A stretch of 36,500 bases of DNA from the NCBI GenBank assembly GCA_012730105.1, contig JAAYBJ010000030.1, positions 1-36,500 of the forward strand, read 5' to 3'. The stretch comes from Candidatus Hydrogenedentota bacterium (GTDB taxonomy: Bacteria; Hydrogenedentota; Hydrogenedentia; Hydrogenedentales; CAITNO01). A program made the translations under genes and the position numbers. The notes beneath the pieces are model-generated. The model was not told where the DNA came from, did not search any database, and saw nothing but the letters and a program-made list of their open reading frames with translations. Positions 1 to 8,364 of the stretch are shown here, one piece after another (position 1 is the stretch's first letter; every line of letters begins with the position of its first letter).

Positions 1-60
1 GTGGCGACGCAATAAGGCCACCTTCTCCTCGGCGGTAAAATGTCTGCGGTTTTTGTTCAT
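1..60 (-). CDS. Transposase, N-terminal fragment (cut by window edge)
   Basis: Only the first 20 codons are visible, starting MNKNRRHFTAEEKVALL. The ATG at 60-58 has a strong ribosome-binding site (AAAGGAG) about 5 bases upstream. The phrase RRHFTAEEKVALLRRH resembles the start of the helix-turn-helix DNA-binding part of IS3-type orfA proteins and related transposases, which bind the terminal inverted repeats. The catalytic part is outside the window, so the family assignment is tentative. Confidence 0.55.
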   Translation of the reverse strand, partial: MNKNRRHFTAEEKVALLRRH

Positions 61-126
61 GACTTCTCCTTTCTAGCCTACACATTTTGGCTGGTTGAGA
101 AGTCCTATTTCTACTGAGGCGGGACA
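1..126 (-). mobile_element. Edge of an insertion sequence (partial)
   Basis: The left edge of the window holds the start of a transposase gene on the minus strand. It is preceded, at about 100-126, by a stretch that reads TGTCCCGCCTCAGTAG on the minus strand and looks like an IS terminus, because IS3-like ends often begin with TG. Beyond about 126 the base composition changes to AT-rich DNA. The rest of the element lies outside the window, so neither the family nor the target duplication can be established. The exact boundary at 126 is inferred from the TGTCCC start. Confidence 0.5.
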
Positions 127-801
127 ATATTAACTTGTGAGTACCGTATTGTGACCTATGTGGGATTGTTATTTCATCATGCAGCCAGCCCTTTTTGCGT
201 AATCAATCAGAATTGCGCAATAAGAAAACAACACCATCACCACAAGATTTTTCATGACAAATCTTCCTCGATTTCAGCAGCCATAACTTCACCCAGCATA
301 CCGCCCTGTACATACATAATCTTCATTCATTGTACTACTTTTTTTTCCATATAGCCACAACCTCGTTAGATGATCCACCCCTCAGTAGGCCTTATCTTCC
401 TCGTTCTCCGCTTTACCATCTGCCCGAATCCTACAATATCGGCTTCAGCCCGATTTTTCTATCACCATCCAAATCACACCCCGCCAGAATTCCCCCTGTT
501 TTACAGTCGCCCTATAGCATCGTACCCAAACTTGACCCTCCCGTGAAAAATGACTTTTTTAATTTCCAGAATAAGGAAAATTACACCGATACCATAAGAA
601 TAATGGATCGTTTCCTGTCCTCATTGGGATACATGGAAAGCCAGTTCGCGACAGAGTAAGCTTTATGTGTTAAGGAATAATGATCGAGGATAACCAAGTT
701 GTAAATGAATGCGGGGAAACTGGTGTTGTTATTCATTCGGGTCGGACTCTTACGTTTGTTCAGCGCGTAGACTCGTCAATCGGCATTTTTTCTGCCTGCA
801 G
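127..801. other. AT-rich intergenic region, no credible gene
   Basis: This stretch separates the IS edge from the 3' end of the beta-mannosidase. Its base composition is clearly more AT-rich than the flanking genes. The open frames here (for example 330-659 on the plus strand) are rich in Pro, Ser and Tyr, lack a good ribosome-binding site and match no fold I recognise. No clear terminator, tRNA or repeat array was seen. It may be debris from past insertions. Confidence 0.5.
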
Positions 802-2790
802 TCACTCCCCTTTGAACACCTGCTGCAACGCGTAATAGGCGGGTTTTGGCGCGCACAGGAAGTCGATGACGGCGTTATTCGCCGGGCAGGGGAAGCAGTC
901 GTGCCCCATCCAGATGATGAAGCCGCCGCAGCGGGGGAAGCGTCTTTTGCAGGTCCGGGCGGCGATAGCATAGGCTTCCGCCTGCACGGCCTGGGTTTCG
1001 GCAATGTACGCGGCGAGGTCGGTTTCAGTGTTTTCGGATAGGGGTGTCCCTGATTTAAACAATTCCCATTGGGTCCACCACGCGGCCGTGTGCATCCAGT
1101 AGCGGCCTTCGGGCGGCCAGACCAGGCCGGGCTCCGCGAAACGGACCAGACAGTCCTGGGTGGCGGCGCCGGGCATACCGACTTCCGAGCGGAACAGGGC
1201 GTCGTCGCCTTCCCAGTAGGCGCGCCAGGCGGCGAGGCGTTCGGAAAAGGTGTTGCCTTCAAAACTGCTCAGGCCCCAAGGGCCATGAACATCATGGTGA
1301 AGACCCTGCCCGTATTCCTTTGCTTCCGCGTAAAAGCGCGGTCCCGTGGGCGACGTGGCGATAAAACGATGGTCGGGATCGTGTGTTTCGAGAAGGGTCT
1401 TCAGTGCCGCGAGGCAGGGATGGGAATCATCCAGGGGAAGGATGCCCGTCTTCTCGTTCGGGCCGCCCCAGGTCAGCTCATTGCCTCCACTCCACAGTAA
1501 CAAGGATACATGATGGGCGCGCCGTTGCACATAGGACATGGTGATCCGCTCCAGCGCGGCGATGGCTTCGGGCGTGTCGGGCGGGCAGTTTTCGATGCCT
1601 GACGAGGACAGGGGCAATTCCTGCCACACCAGGATTCCCGCTTCATCGCACAGTTCATAAAACTCCGGCTTTTCCAGGATGCCGCCGCCCCATACGCGCA
1701 GCACGTTGACACCCATGTCCCTGTAAAGGTGTATAAGACGGGCATAGTCCTCCCGGGTCGCGTCGTGATATACCGCCTTGGGGGGCACCCAATTAACGCC
1801 CTGCAGAAAAACGGGGGTATCATTCACCACGCACAGCCAGGGCGCGGCGTCCGCCGGTGCGCCCTCGCAGGGCCGCCATTCCACTCGCTTGAAGCCGACC
1901 CTTCGCGAAACGGTCCAGCATGGGATCCCCTGCCCATCCTGAGCGGCAACGCGCAAGGTATAGCATTTTTGCGATCCGGCGCCGTTGGGATACCAAGGCT
2001 CCACGGGATATGCCGTCAGGATCAACTCCGCCTGCCCCGAACCATCGGCGGCTTGTGTTACCGAGGCCAGTTCCGCGTCCCCGTCATATACGCCGAGCGA
2101 CAAGGTCTGGACATCTTCGCCAGGGCCATATTTCAGGGACATGGCCAGCGTTCCTGTCTTGTTGTCTTTGGACAAGCGGGCGGTGATGCCGGTGACAGCA
2201 CAAAAGGCGTCGGACCCACTGAGCAGGGCGGGCGGTTCCCAGACCCCTATGGGCACAATCCTCGGGCACCAGTCCCAGCTGTAATTGTAGCGGGGTTTGA
2301 AGTAACGCGACAGGGAGGTGTATCCGTATTGCGCCTGCTCGCGGGGCGGTTCTTCGAAAATAATACTGAGAAGATGCGGTTGGCCATCGGTCAGGCGCTT
2401 GCCCAGCGCGATACGGTGCGGTACCAGGGCCCCTTCAAAGCGTGCGGCCTCCGTGCCATCCACGAGTATCCAGCCGGAATAATCGAGTCCGGGCGCGTCC
2501 AGGAAAATTTCTTCGCCTTCCGGTAGCAGCCCCGGTTCCAGCTGTGCGCTGAAATCCCAGTGGCGGTGTTCCACCCACTCACAGGTCAGGGAATTCATCC
2601 CCACATTCCAGTCCGGAATGAGCCCCGCCTCCAGCAGCAGTTGCTGCACCGAAGCCGGGATGCGGGCGGGCAAAGGCCCGATGTCCGGAGGCAGGGCAGC
2701 CGCGTGTTCTATTCTTTTGGCAAGCCGCCAGGTGAAGGGACGCCAGCCGGTCAATTGCCAGTCCAAGGCGGATAAATCGAGACGCGCCAT
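802..2790 (-). CDS. Beta-mannosidase-like glycoside hydrolase, family GH2
   Basis: This probably hydrolyses terminal beta-D-mannosides by a retaining mechanism. The frame is open from 2880, but the ATG at 2790 has AAGGAG at the right distance and gives 662 residues starting MARLDLSALDW. Domains in order: a sugar-binding jelly-roll-like part (about 1-185) ending in the beta-mannosidase-like YNYSWDWCPRIVPIGVW; an immunoglobulin-like linker (about 190-305); and a TIM barrel (about 320-660). WGGG near 367 matches the family. The likely acid/base is Glu438 in WSGGNE and the nucleophile Glu536 in FRSEVG. The protein is shorter than the usual 800-900 residues, because the extra C-terminal Ig-like domains of classical beta-mannosidases are missing. 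No signal peptide follows the chosen start, so it is probably cytoplasmic. The YfhO-type gene lies upstream on the same strand, about 106 bases away. The exact substrate is inferred. Confidence 0.85.
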   Translation of the reverse strand: MARLDLSALDWQLTGWRPFTWRLAKRIEHAAALPPDIGPLPARIPASVQQLLLEAGLIPDWNVGMNSLTCEWVEHRHWDFSAQLEPGLLPEGEEIFLDAPGLDYSGWILVDGTEAARFEGALVPHRIALGKRLTDGQPHLLSIIFEEPPREQAQYGYTSLSRYFKPRYNYSWDWCPRIVPIGVWEPPALLSGSDAFCAVTGITARLSKDNKTGTLAMSLKYGPGEDVQTLSLGVYDGDAELASVTQAADGSGQAELILTAYPVEPWYPNGAGSQKCYTLRVAAQDGQGIPCWTVSRRVGFKRVEWRPCEGAPADAAPWLCVVNDTPVFLQGVNWVPPKAVYHDATREDYARLIHLYRDMGVNVLRVWGGGILEKPEFYELCDEAGILVWQELPLSSSGIENCPPDTPEAIAALERITMSYVQRRAHHVSLLLWSGGNELTWGGPNEKTGILPLDDSHPCLAALKTLLETHDPDHRFIATSPTGPRFYAEAKEYGQGLHHDVHGPWGLSSFEGNTFSERLAAWRAYWEGDDALFRSEVGMPGAATQDCLVRFAEPGLVWPPEGRYWMHTAAWWTQWELFKSGTPLSENTETDLAAYIAETQAVQAEAYAIAARTCKRRFPRCGGFIIWMGHDCFPCPANNAVIDFLCAPKPAYYALQQVFKGE

Positions 2791-2896
2791 ACTGTAAATC
2801 TCCTTTTCGGGAAGTGTAGCGAAAACACGCGGCACAAGGGAACTCACGAAGTGGTGAACGAGTGAAATGGAAAGCTTCACATTGCGGAAAGGCAGG

Positions 2897-5299
2897 TCAC
2901 GCGCGCCGCGTCAGAAGCCGGATGCCACGCACCAGCAGGGCCACCAGGGTGAGCAGGGTGATCAACACACCGGCATAAAAGGATACGGGCCGGTACCGGA
3001 AGGTGACGGTGTGTTTCCCGTTCGGCAGGGCAACGCCCCGGAACAGTCCGTTTACCCGTAGAATCGGGGCGGTTTTACCATCGACATAGGCACGCCACCC
3101 GGGCGCATAAGAATCGCTCAACACCAGGATGCCCGATTCCGGAGCATCCACGGCCACCGCCACCTGTTCCGGTCGGTCCAGGATAAGCCTGAGGCCGGCC
3201 TGCACCGTCTGGGCGACGGAGGCGCCGTCGGGCGCGGGGGCCCTTTCCGGCATGACCTGCACCAGGTGGCTGAGCGCGGTATCCACAGGCACGATGATGC
3301 ACTTCTGCCGGCTGTTGAAGTCGGGCGCGCTAATGGCCTCCATGGCGGCGCGGGTCTCGAGGGCAAGTTGCCAGGACTGGGCCCAGCTTACGCGCGGGAG
3401 CACATCCTCATTCGCATAGACGCGGATGTCCGCATGGGCGCCCCGCGGCCGTAACCGCGATAGGGGCAGCCCGGCCTCTTCAAGGGCATTTTCGTGCGTT
3501 GCCGCGACGGCCCGCACGGCCATGACATTCAAAAGGCCCGCCGGGGAGCGGCCCGTGTCCGCGGTCTGTGTCTCGTCGGGGATGTTTTCAAACGCATCCC
3601 ACCAGACCCGCTGTTCCGGGGTCAAGGGGAATTCCCGGGCGCCTGCCATGCGGATGCCCGCAGGCATTCCCATGTTGGGGTGAAGCCGTTCATTTCCCGC
3701 TGGGGGGCTAATCAAAACACGGTCGTCCAGGGCCGTGTCCCGCAGGAGGGCGGCGAGTGGAGCTTCCAGGGAAATGCCCGGCCCCTGCGCGAAGAAGGGA
3801 TGCGCCTGTCGATTGATAATGGACGTGTTTAAATCAATGAACTGGAAAGCCAGCAGAATAATGCCGCTTAATACGCCAGCCCAGCCGGTCCGGAACACGG
3901 CAAAAAGCAACAGCGCGACCGCGCAGGGTATCATGCGTCCGCGTACCGTGTCCGGCGCGATCATAAACACCCCCACGAAAAGCAGCGCAATGAGAAGGAG
4001 CGGTCCCCATAACCTGGGCGTGAGCGGATCACGACGCACTGCGAACAATCGATCCACGCCCAGGGCGGCCAGTACGCAGGCCGCGAAGGCCGCCGGGTAG
4101 ACCAGGACAGCGACCACGCCCGGTGCGGGTGTTTCCCGCGTGCCCCAGAGAATAACGAGCCCCCACGATCCCAAAACGATCCCGAACAGTAAAGCCCGTT
4201 CCCAGCGCGGTGCGCGATGGAACAGCGCTGCGGGCAGGAGAAGCAGCGCGGACACACCCAGATAGGTCACGGGCGGCCGCTGCGCGGCATGGGCCTCCAA
4301 CAATTGCGCCAATAGCCCTTTTAGGGTATGGGGCACCTCGGCGGATGCTTCAAAGCGGGTGAGAAAGGCGAGGGGCGCGTCCAGTCCGCGCAGCCACGCC
4401 AGTGCCGGCGCCCATTGGACGCAGGACAGCAGCAGGCCGACTATAAGCATAAATATCAGGCCCCGCAGACGTTCCCAACGGCTGTATTCCACCGCTTGCC
4501 CCACCACATCGCCGCCGGGCTGTCCCTGAATAAGCGCCAAAAACCCGTATCCGAACGCCAGCGCCAGCGCGGCCGTCATCAACAGGAACGACCCGGAAAA
4601 CATCAGGAAGGCCGTGACCAGGCCGCCCAGCACGGCAAGGGCCGGCCGCGGCCGACGCAGCGTATATTCCCGGATGATGAGGCACAACAGCGGCAGCCAG
4701 ACCAGTGCCGAAACATATCCGGGGTTCGACATGACGGCGGCCGTCGCCCCGCAGCACATGTACATCAGGCCGCCCAGCACGGAAGGCAGGTAACGCAGAT
4801 TCATGGACCGCATATACAGGACGAAAAAGAAACCCATCAGGGACAGGGCGATAAACGCATGGAGCGCCATGGCGCGGGTCGTTTCCATAAACAGAAATAT
4901 GATGTTCAGCGGCTGGAATAGCGCGTTTCGCGGGTCCGCAAAGAAGGGCGCCCCGCACAACTGCTGGTTGTTCCAGAGCGGTATATCCCCCTGGGCAAGG
5001 CGATGGTACCCATAGTGCATCGCGGGATAGACCTGTTGAAACAACAGGCTGTTTTCGGTGCTCCGGGCTGGACGCGTGTCATCCGGCGATTCAATGCTGA
5101 TCCAGAAAACGGGGCTGCACAGGATAAATACCGCCGCTGCCAGGAAGAGCGGCAGGGGTGAAAAACGATTGAGGCTTGATGTCGTTCCCGGTTTCACAGC
5201 ATCTCCCGCGTTTCCTGCATTGTCGTGGACGGCAGTCGGCATACGGTGCCGACGCATAGTGAAGGTATTCCGTACAGACGGTTCAAGTTTCCGCCTCAT
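2897..5299 (-). CDS. YfhO family polytopic membrane protein
   Basis: About 800 residues. After a polar N-terminus the first membrane segment is LFLAAAVFILCSPVFW, followed by roughly a dozen hydrophobic helices (GT-C-like topology). A soluble C-terminal beta domain carries the YfhO-type phrases YAPGWRAYVDGK and NGLFRGVALPNGKHTV, and a last membrane helix (about YAGVLITLLTLVALLV) precedes the basic end. In Gram-positive bacteria YfhO-type proteins take part in lipid-linked glycosylation of cell-wall polymers; here the substrate is unknown. The start is uncertain: the frame is open to a GTG at 5380, with ATGs at 5359, 5299, 5257 and 5242. I chose 5299 because the residues before it look untranslated. 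GGAA lies 9 bases before the ATG at 5257, which is an equally good choice. Confidence 0.8.
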   Translation of the reverse strand: MRRKLEPSVRNTFTMRRHRMPTAVHDNAGNAGDAVKPGTTSSLNRFSPLPLFLAAAVFILCSPVFWISIESPDDTRPARSTENSLLFQQVYPAMHYGYHRLAQGDIPLWNNQQLCGAPFFADPRNALFQPLNIIFLFMETTRAMALHAFIALSLMGFFFVLYMRSMNLRYLPSVLGGLMYMCCGATAAVMSNPGYVSALVWLPLLCLIIREYTLRRPRPALAVLGGLVTAFLMFSGSFLLMTAALALAFGYGFLALIQGQPGGDVVGQAVEYSRWERLRGLIFMLIVGLLLSCVQWAPALAWLRGLDAPLAFLTRFEASAEVPHTLKGLLAQLLEAHAAQRPPVTYLGVSALLLLPAALFHRAPRWERALLFGIVLGSWGLVILWGTRETPAPGVVAVLVYPAAFAACVLAALGVDRLFAVRRDPLTPRLWGPLLLIALLFVGVFMIAPDTVRGRMIPCAVALLLFAVFRTGWAGVLSGIILLAFQFIDLNTSIINRQAHPFFAQGPGISLEAPLAALLRDTALDDRVLISPPAGNERLHPNMGMPAGIRMAGAREFPLTPEQRVWWDAFENIPDETQTADTGRSPAGLLNVMAVRAVAATHENALEEAGLPLSRLRPRGAHADIRVYANEDVLPRVSWAQSWQLALETRAAMEAISAPDFNSRQKCIIVPVDTALSHLVQVMPERAPAPDGASVAQTVQAGLRLILDRPEQVAVAVDAPESGILVLSDSYAPGWRAYVDGKTAPILRVNGLFRGVALPNGKHTVTFRYRPVSFYAGVLITLLTLVALLVRGIRLLTRRA

Positions 5300-5422
5300 G
5301 CCGGACGGGTACCCGTTCCTAGCGCGTTGACGCGCTGCGGCATCTGCAGATCCTACCATGGGGCTGTAAAGACAGTCCACCTGAAAGGGGGGAGAAGATA
5401 AAAAATGAGCGGGACCGCAACA

Positions 5423-5454
5423 GGGGAAGGGGAGGGGAGGAAGTGGGGGAGGGG
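5423..5454 (+). other. G-quadruplex-like G-tract
   Basis: Five runs of four or five guanines (5423-5426, 5429-5432, 5434-5437, 5445-5449, 5451-5454) are separated by loops of 1-7 bases on the plus strand. This meets the usual pattern for an intramolecular G-quadruplex. It lies upstream of the YfhO-type gene, so the G-rich strand is its template strand. A regulatory role is only inferred. Confidence 0.5.
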
Positions 5455-5479
5455 AAACCTGCTGCGGCCCCGCGTTTGC

Positions 5480-5505
5480 CTGATTCAGTATTACTACTGA
5501 CTCAG
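5480..5505. repeat. Imperfect hairpin (11-bp arms)
   Basis: CTGATTCAGTA at 5480-5490 pairs with TACTGACTCAG at 5495-5505 with one mismatch, around a TTAC loop. There is no T-tract on either side, so it is not an obvious terminator. It could be an operator or part of a leader structure. Confidence 0.4.
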
Positions 5506-6293
5506 GACCTCTTAATCCTGCACTAGTGTACAGGGCGAGTCAAAAGGCCATATTATATTTGATTTAACTGTCCAACCATTTAAGGAAACGTTTTTCTCAG
5601 CCCAAACATTCCCTTACGTTTGTCATAGATTTTATTGAATTCAACTTTCATCTAAGAAACGCGTCTGCTCTCAGTCTTGGTTGACAACCTGTCACTCTCA
5701 ACTTTTAACAGCCCGCATCGCTACTTAAAGTATACCATGTCTGATGCAAACAGAGTAAAGTTTTTTTGAAAGAATGATTATACTGTTAATACACAGTAAT
5801 TATCTGCCACATATTCAACTTTTTTAGTCAATTTTCTGTAATCAACCATTGCCTACTTACTATACAACGGAACCGGCGGATTGTTTCACGGTTATTTACG
5901 CGCGATGGGTTCAGTTAACATGCCCGAAATTGGAGGGGTTATTATTACGCGGATGTATGCGGCGTCAAAGCCTGTATGGGCAAACGCGACGATTTTCAGT
6001 AACAGCGGAAAATCCCAGAGCAAAGACTTTTGGAGAATAAATAACGTTGACACCAGCGGGATGGGACAATTATCTCGTGGAATATGGCATGCCCAATCCG
6101 GCATTCCTCTTGACCAATCCCTGCAAAATCCGGTAGGATGCGACTTTGTGTGCAAGCCGGTATTTCCGGTAAAAGCCACGTATTAAACACAATGGCGGCA
6201 TAACAATGTTGCCTTAAGTCCGAAGACGCTTGAAATGCGCCCTCAAGTCGGGGCGGACACCGGGTAGACACCCACCGGGAAAGGATAGTGTAC
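5506..6293. other. AT-rich divergent intergenic region
   Basis: This region lies between the divergent YfhO-type gene and the metallophosphoesterase. It is markedly AT-rich, especially 5540-5860, with many A/T tracts. Short open frames (for example 5881-6186 plus and 5892-6179 minus) overlap each other, have no convincing ribosome-binding site and match no family I know. It probably holds promoters for both flanking genes, but I could not choose a convincing -35/-10 pair. Confidence 0.4.
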
Positions 6294-8111
6294 ATGATGA
6301 ATTCCTTTTGTTTTTCAAAATCCGGCACATGGCGTTATGCCATGCCTGTTGTCCTGCTGGCGGCCTGTGTTATCAGTTTCGCCGGCTATGCGGAAGTGCC
6401 CGCTATTGCGGCGGTTATGGATGAGTTGATGGCCTCCCTGTCGGCAGGGCGCGACCTGGATGCCATGGCATCCCTGGACACGGCGGCCATCTTGGAGACG
6501 CTCAATGAAGAGCAGCGGCGGATACTGGGCACGGCGTACTGGCACTTTGATGTGGATGTGCCGGTGGTGGTGTCGGTCGTGCGCGACACGGCGCAGCAAG
6601 AAGCGCCTTTCTGGCTGGAGGAACAGGGCTTCAAAAGAACGGATATGACCGTCCGCAATGAGAATTACACCTACGAGGTGTGGCAGAAGTCCTTTCCGGC
6701 AGGACATGTCGGCCTGGGAATCAATGGGTTCGACAGGCATCGTCCCCACTATTTTGTCGGCGTCGGGGCGCAGTCACCCGGCCAGACGGTCACCATTTCC
6801 AACGCGGTTCCCGCTCCCCAGGAGGTTTATGTTTTTAAGAAAGGCGCCACGGTGTATCTGGATTGGACCGATCTGGTGCTGGAGGAGGTGCCGGCGGCCC
6901 TGGAGGGACACCTCCTGCTGCCCACCATACGCGGGCGTGCCCGGGAGGCCGAATTTATCGGCGCGTTTCGGGAAACCCTGTATCCGGCATCAAACCGCCC
7001 CGATATGGCGTTGCTTACTTGGAGCGACGATCCTAAAACTACACAAACGATACAGTGGCGAACAGCCACAAATGCTACGGCGCCCTCGCGGTTGCAGTTC
7101 CGGGTAAAGGGCGCATCCGATGCGCCGTGGACTCCTGTGGATGGCGCTTCGGTGGAATTGTATGACCGTAACATCGTGAATGATCCACGCGTGCTCTGGC
7201 ATACCGTGACTTTGGAAGGGCTTCGGCCCGGCACGGTATATGAATATGCTGTCGGCGACGGTAACCCCGATGAAGGCGACATGTTGATTTCCGAATTCCG
7301 GACCGCGCCGGAAGCGCCGGAATCGTTTACGTTTCTGTGGATGAGCGACACCCATAATCGTCCGGACAGCGCGGCGGTGTTGTCCGCAGCCTGGCAGAAA
7401 CACCCCGACACGGCCTTCCTCACCATTTCCGGTGACCTTGTGGGCACCGGGCAGGAGCGCGAAGATTGGGACCTGATGTTCCGTAATTTTGCGCCCTTCC
7501 TGCGGGAACGTCCCCTGATGCCTTCCATTGGCAATCATGACGCCATCGACGGGCTGGGCTCGGGTCTGTACCGCGCCCTGCTCCGCTTGCCGGACAACGG
7601 GCCGGAAGGATTGCACCAGGGACAGACCTACAGTCTGCGCTACGGCGACCTGCTCCTGATCTCACTCGATGTCACCGAAGAGATTGCCGTGCAGCGGCCC
7701 TGGCTGGAAGCGACGTTGCGTGATGCGGACGCCCCCTGGAAGGTCGCGGTGCTGCATTTCCCGCCGTATGCGCTGGAACGGGAGTACCCCGAAATTGAAC
7801 AGGAATGGGGAACCCTGTTCGACCAGTACCACGTGGACGTGGCGCTCAGCGGCCATGTGCATCATTATCTGCGCACGTTTCCGCTTAAGGCCGGGAAGCG
7901 CGTAGCCAGCCCGGCGGAAGGCACCATCTACCTGATCTCCGTGTCCATTGACGGTCCGCCCGAAGGGGGTGAAGCACCGGAATACGCCGAAATCGTACGT
8001 CGTGACGGGTTCGCCACCTGCACGGCCTTCACCGTTTCCAAAGACCGGTTTGTCATGAACGTCTACAAGGCGGACGGCACGATTTACGATACCTTTACCC
8101 TGACCAAATAG
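6294..8111 (+). CDS. Secreted metallophosphoesterase, purple acid phosphatase-like
   Basis: This is probably a dinuclear-metal phosphoesterase acting outside the cytoplasm. I chose the ATG at 6294 because AAGGA lies 8 bases upstream; a second ATG follows directly and a GTG lies at 6288. Residues about 15-33 form a signal peptide core (MPVVLLAACVISFAGYA). A poorly characterised beta-rich N-terminal part (about 35-235) is followed by a fibronectin-III-like domain typical of purple acid phosphatases (starting near TWSDDPKTTQTIQWRT, ending near 337). The catalytic domain has all five metal-binding blocks: D352-x-H354 (WMSDTHNR), GD (380-381), GNHD (413-416), H488 (LHFPP) and GHVH (520-523). The substrate is unknown. 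The gene stands alone; the next gene on the same strand begins about 250 bases downstream. Confidence 0.85.
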   Translation: MMNSFCFSKSGTWRYAMPVVLLAACVISFAGYAEVPAIAAVMDELMASLSAGRDLDAMASLDTAAILETLNEEQRRILGTAYWHFDVDVPVVVSVVRDTAQQEAPFWLEEQGFKRTDMTVRNENYTYEVWQKSFPAGHVGLGINGFDRHRPHYFVGVGAQSPGQTVTISNAVPAPQEVYVFKKGATVYLDWTDLVLEEVPAALEGHLLLPTIRGRAREAEFIGAFRETLYPASNRPDMALLTWSDDPKTTQTIQWRTATNATAPSRLQFRVKGASDAPWTPVDGASVELYDRNIVNDPRVLWHTVTLEGLRPGTVYEYAVGDGNPDEGDMLISEFRTAPEAPESFTFLWMSDTHNRPDSAAVLSAAWQKHPDTAFLTISGDLVGTGQEREDWDLMFRNFAPFLRERPLMPSIGNHDAIDGLGSGLYRALLRLPDNGPEGLHQGQTYSLRYGDLLLISLDVTEEIAVQRPWLEATLRDADAPWKVAVLHFPPYALEREYPEIEQEWGTLFDQYHVDVALSGHVHHYLRTFPLKAGKRVASPAEGTIYLISVSIDGPPEGGEAPEYAEIVRRDGFATCTAFTVSKDRFVMNVYKADGTIYDTFTLTK

Positions 8112-8364
8112 CCGGTGGCGGGCGAGGCGCCTGTACTATTATCAGAAGAATAATACCGGTTCCGAGACGGTCATTTCCCGGCCAACAGGGCTTCTCCGCC
8201 GTTCCAGAACAGGGTTACAAGCCGGGTTCTGATGATACTACGGCATGATTGAACGATTTCCCCGGTGTTTATTTTTCCCCGGCACAGGGTAATGTGTATA
8301 CTTTCCGGGGGCAATAAGCGTTAAGGATATGCTGGTGTATTTCTTTAACCTCAGGAATTTGTGA

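Noticed and set aside
330-659. 109-residue open frame on the plus strand after the IS edge
   Set aside because: Composition is Pro/Ser/Tyr-rich, there is no ribosome-binding site, no recognisable fold, and the region is AT-rich spacer.
1729-2526. 265-residue open frame antisense to the beta-mannosidase
   Set aside because: It is the GC-rich shadow of a well-supported GH2 gene.
5881-6186. 101-residue open frame on the plus strand, with a 95-residue frame on the other strand
   Set aside because: The two overlap, neither has a convincing start or a family-like sequence, and the region is AT-rich.
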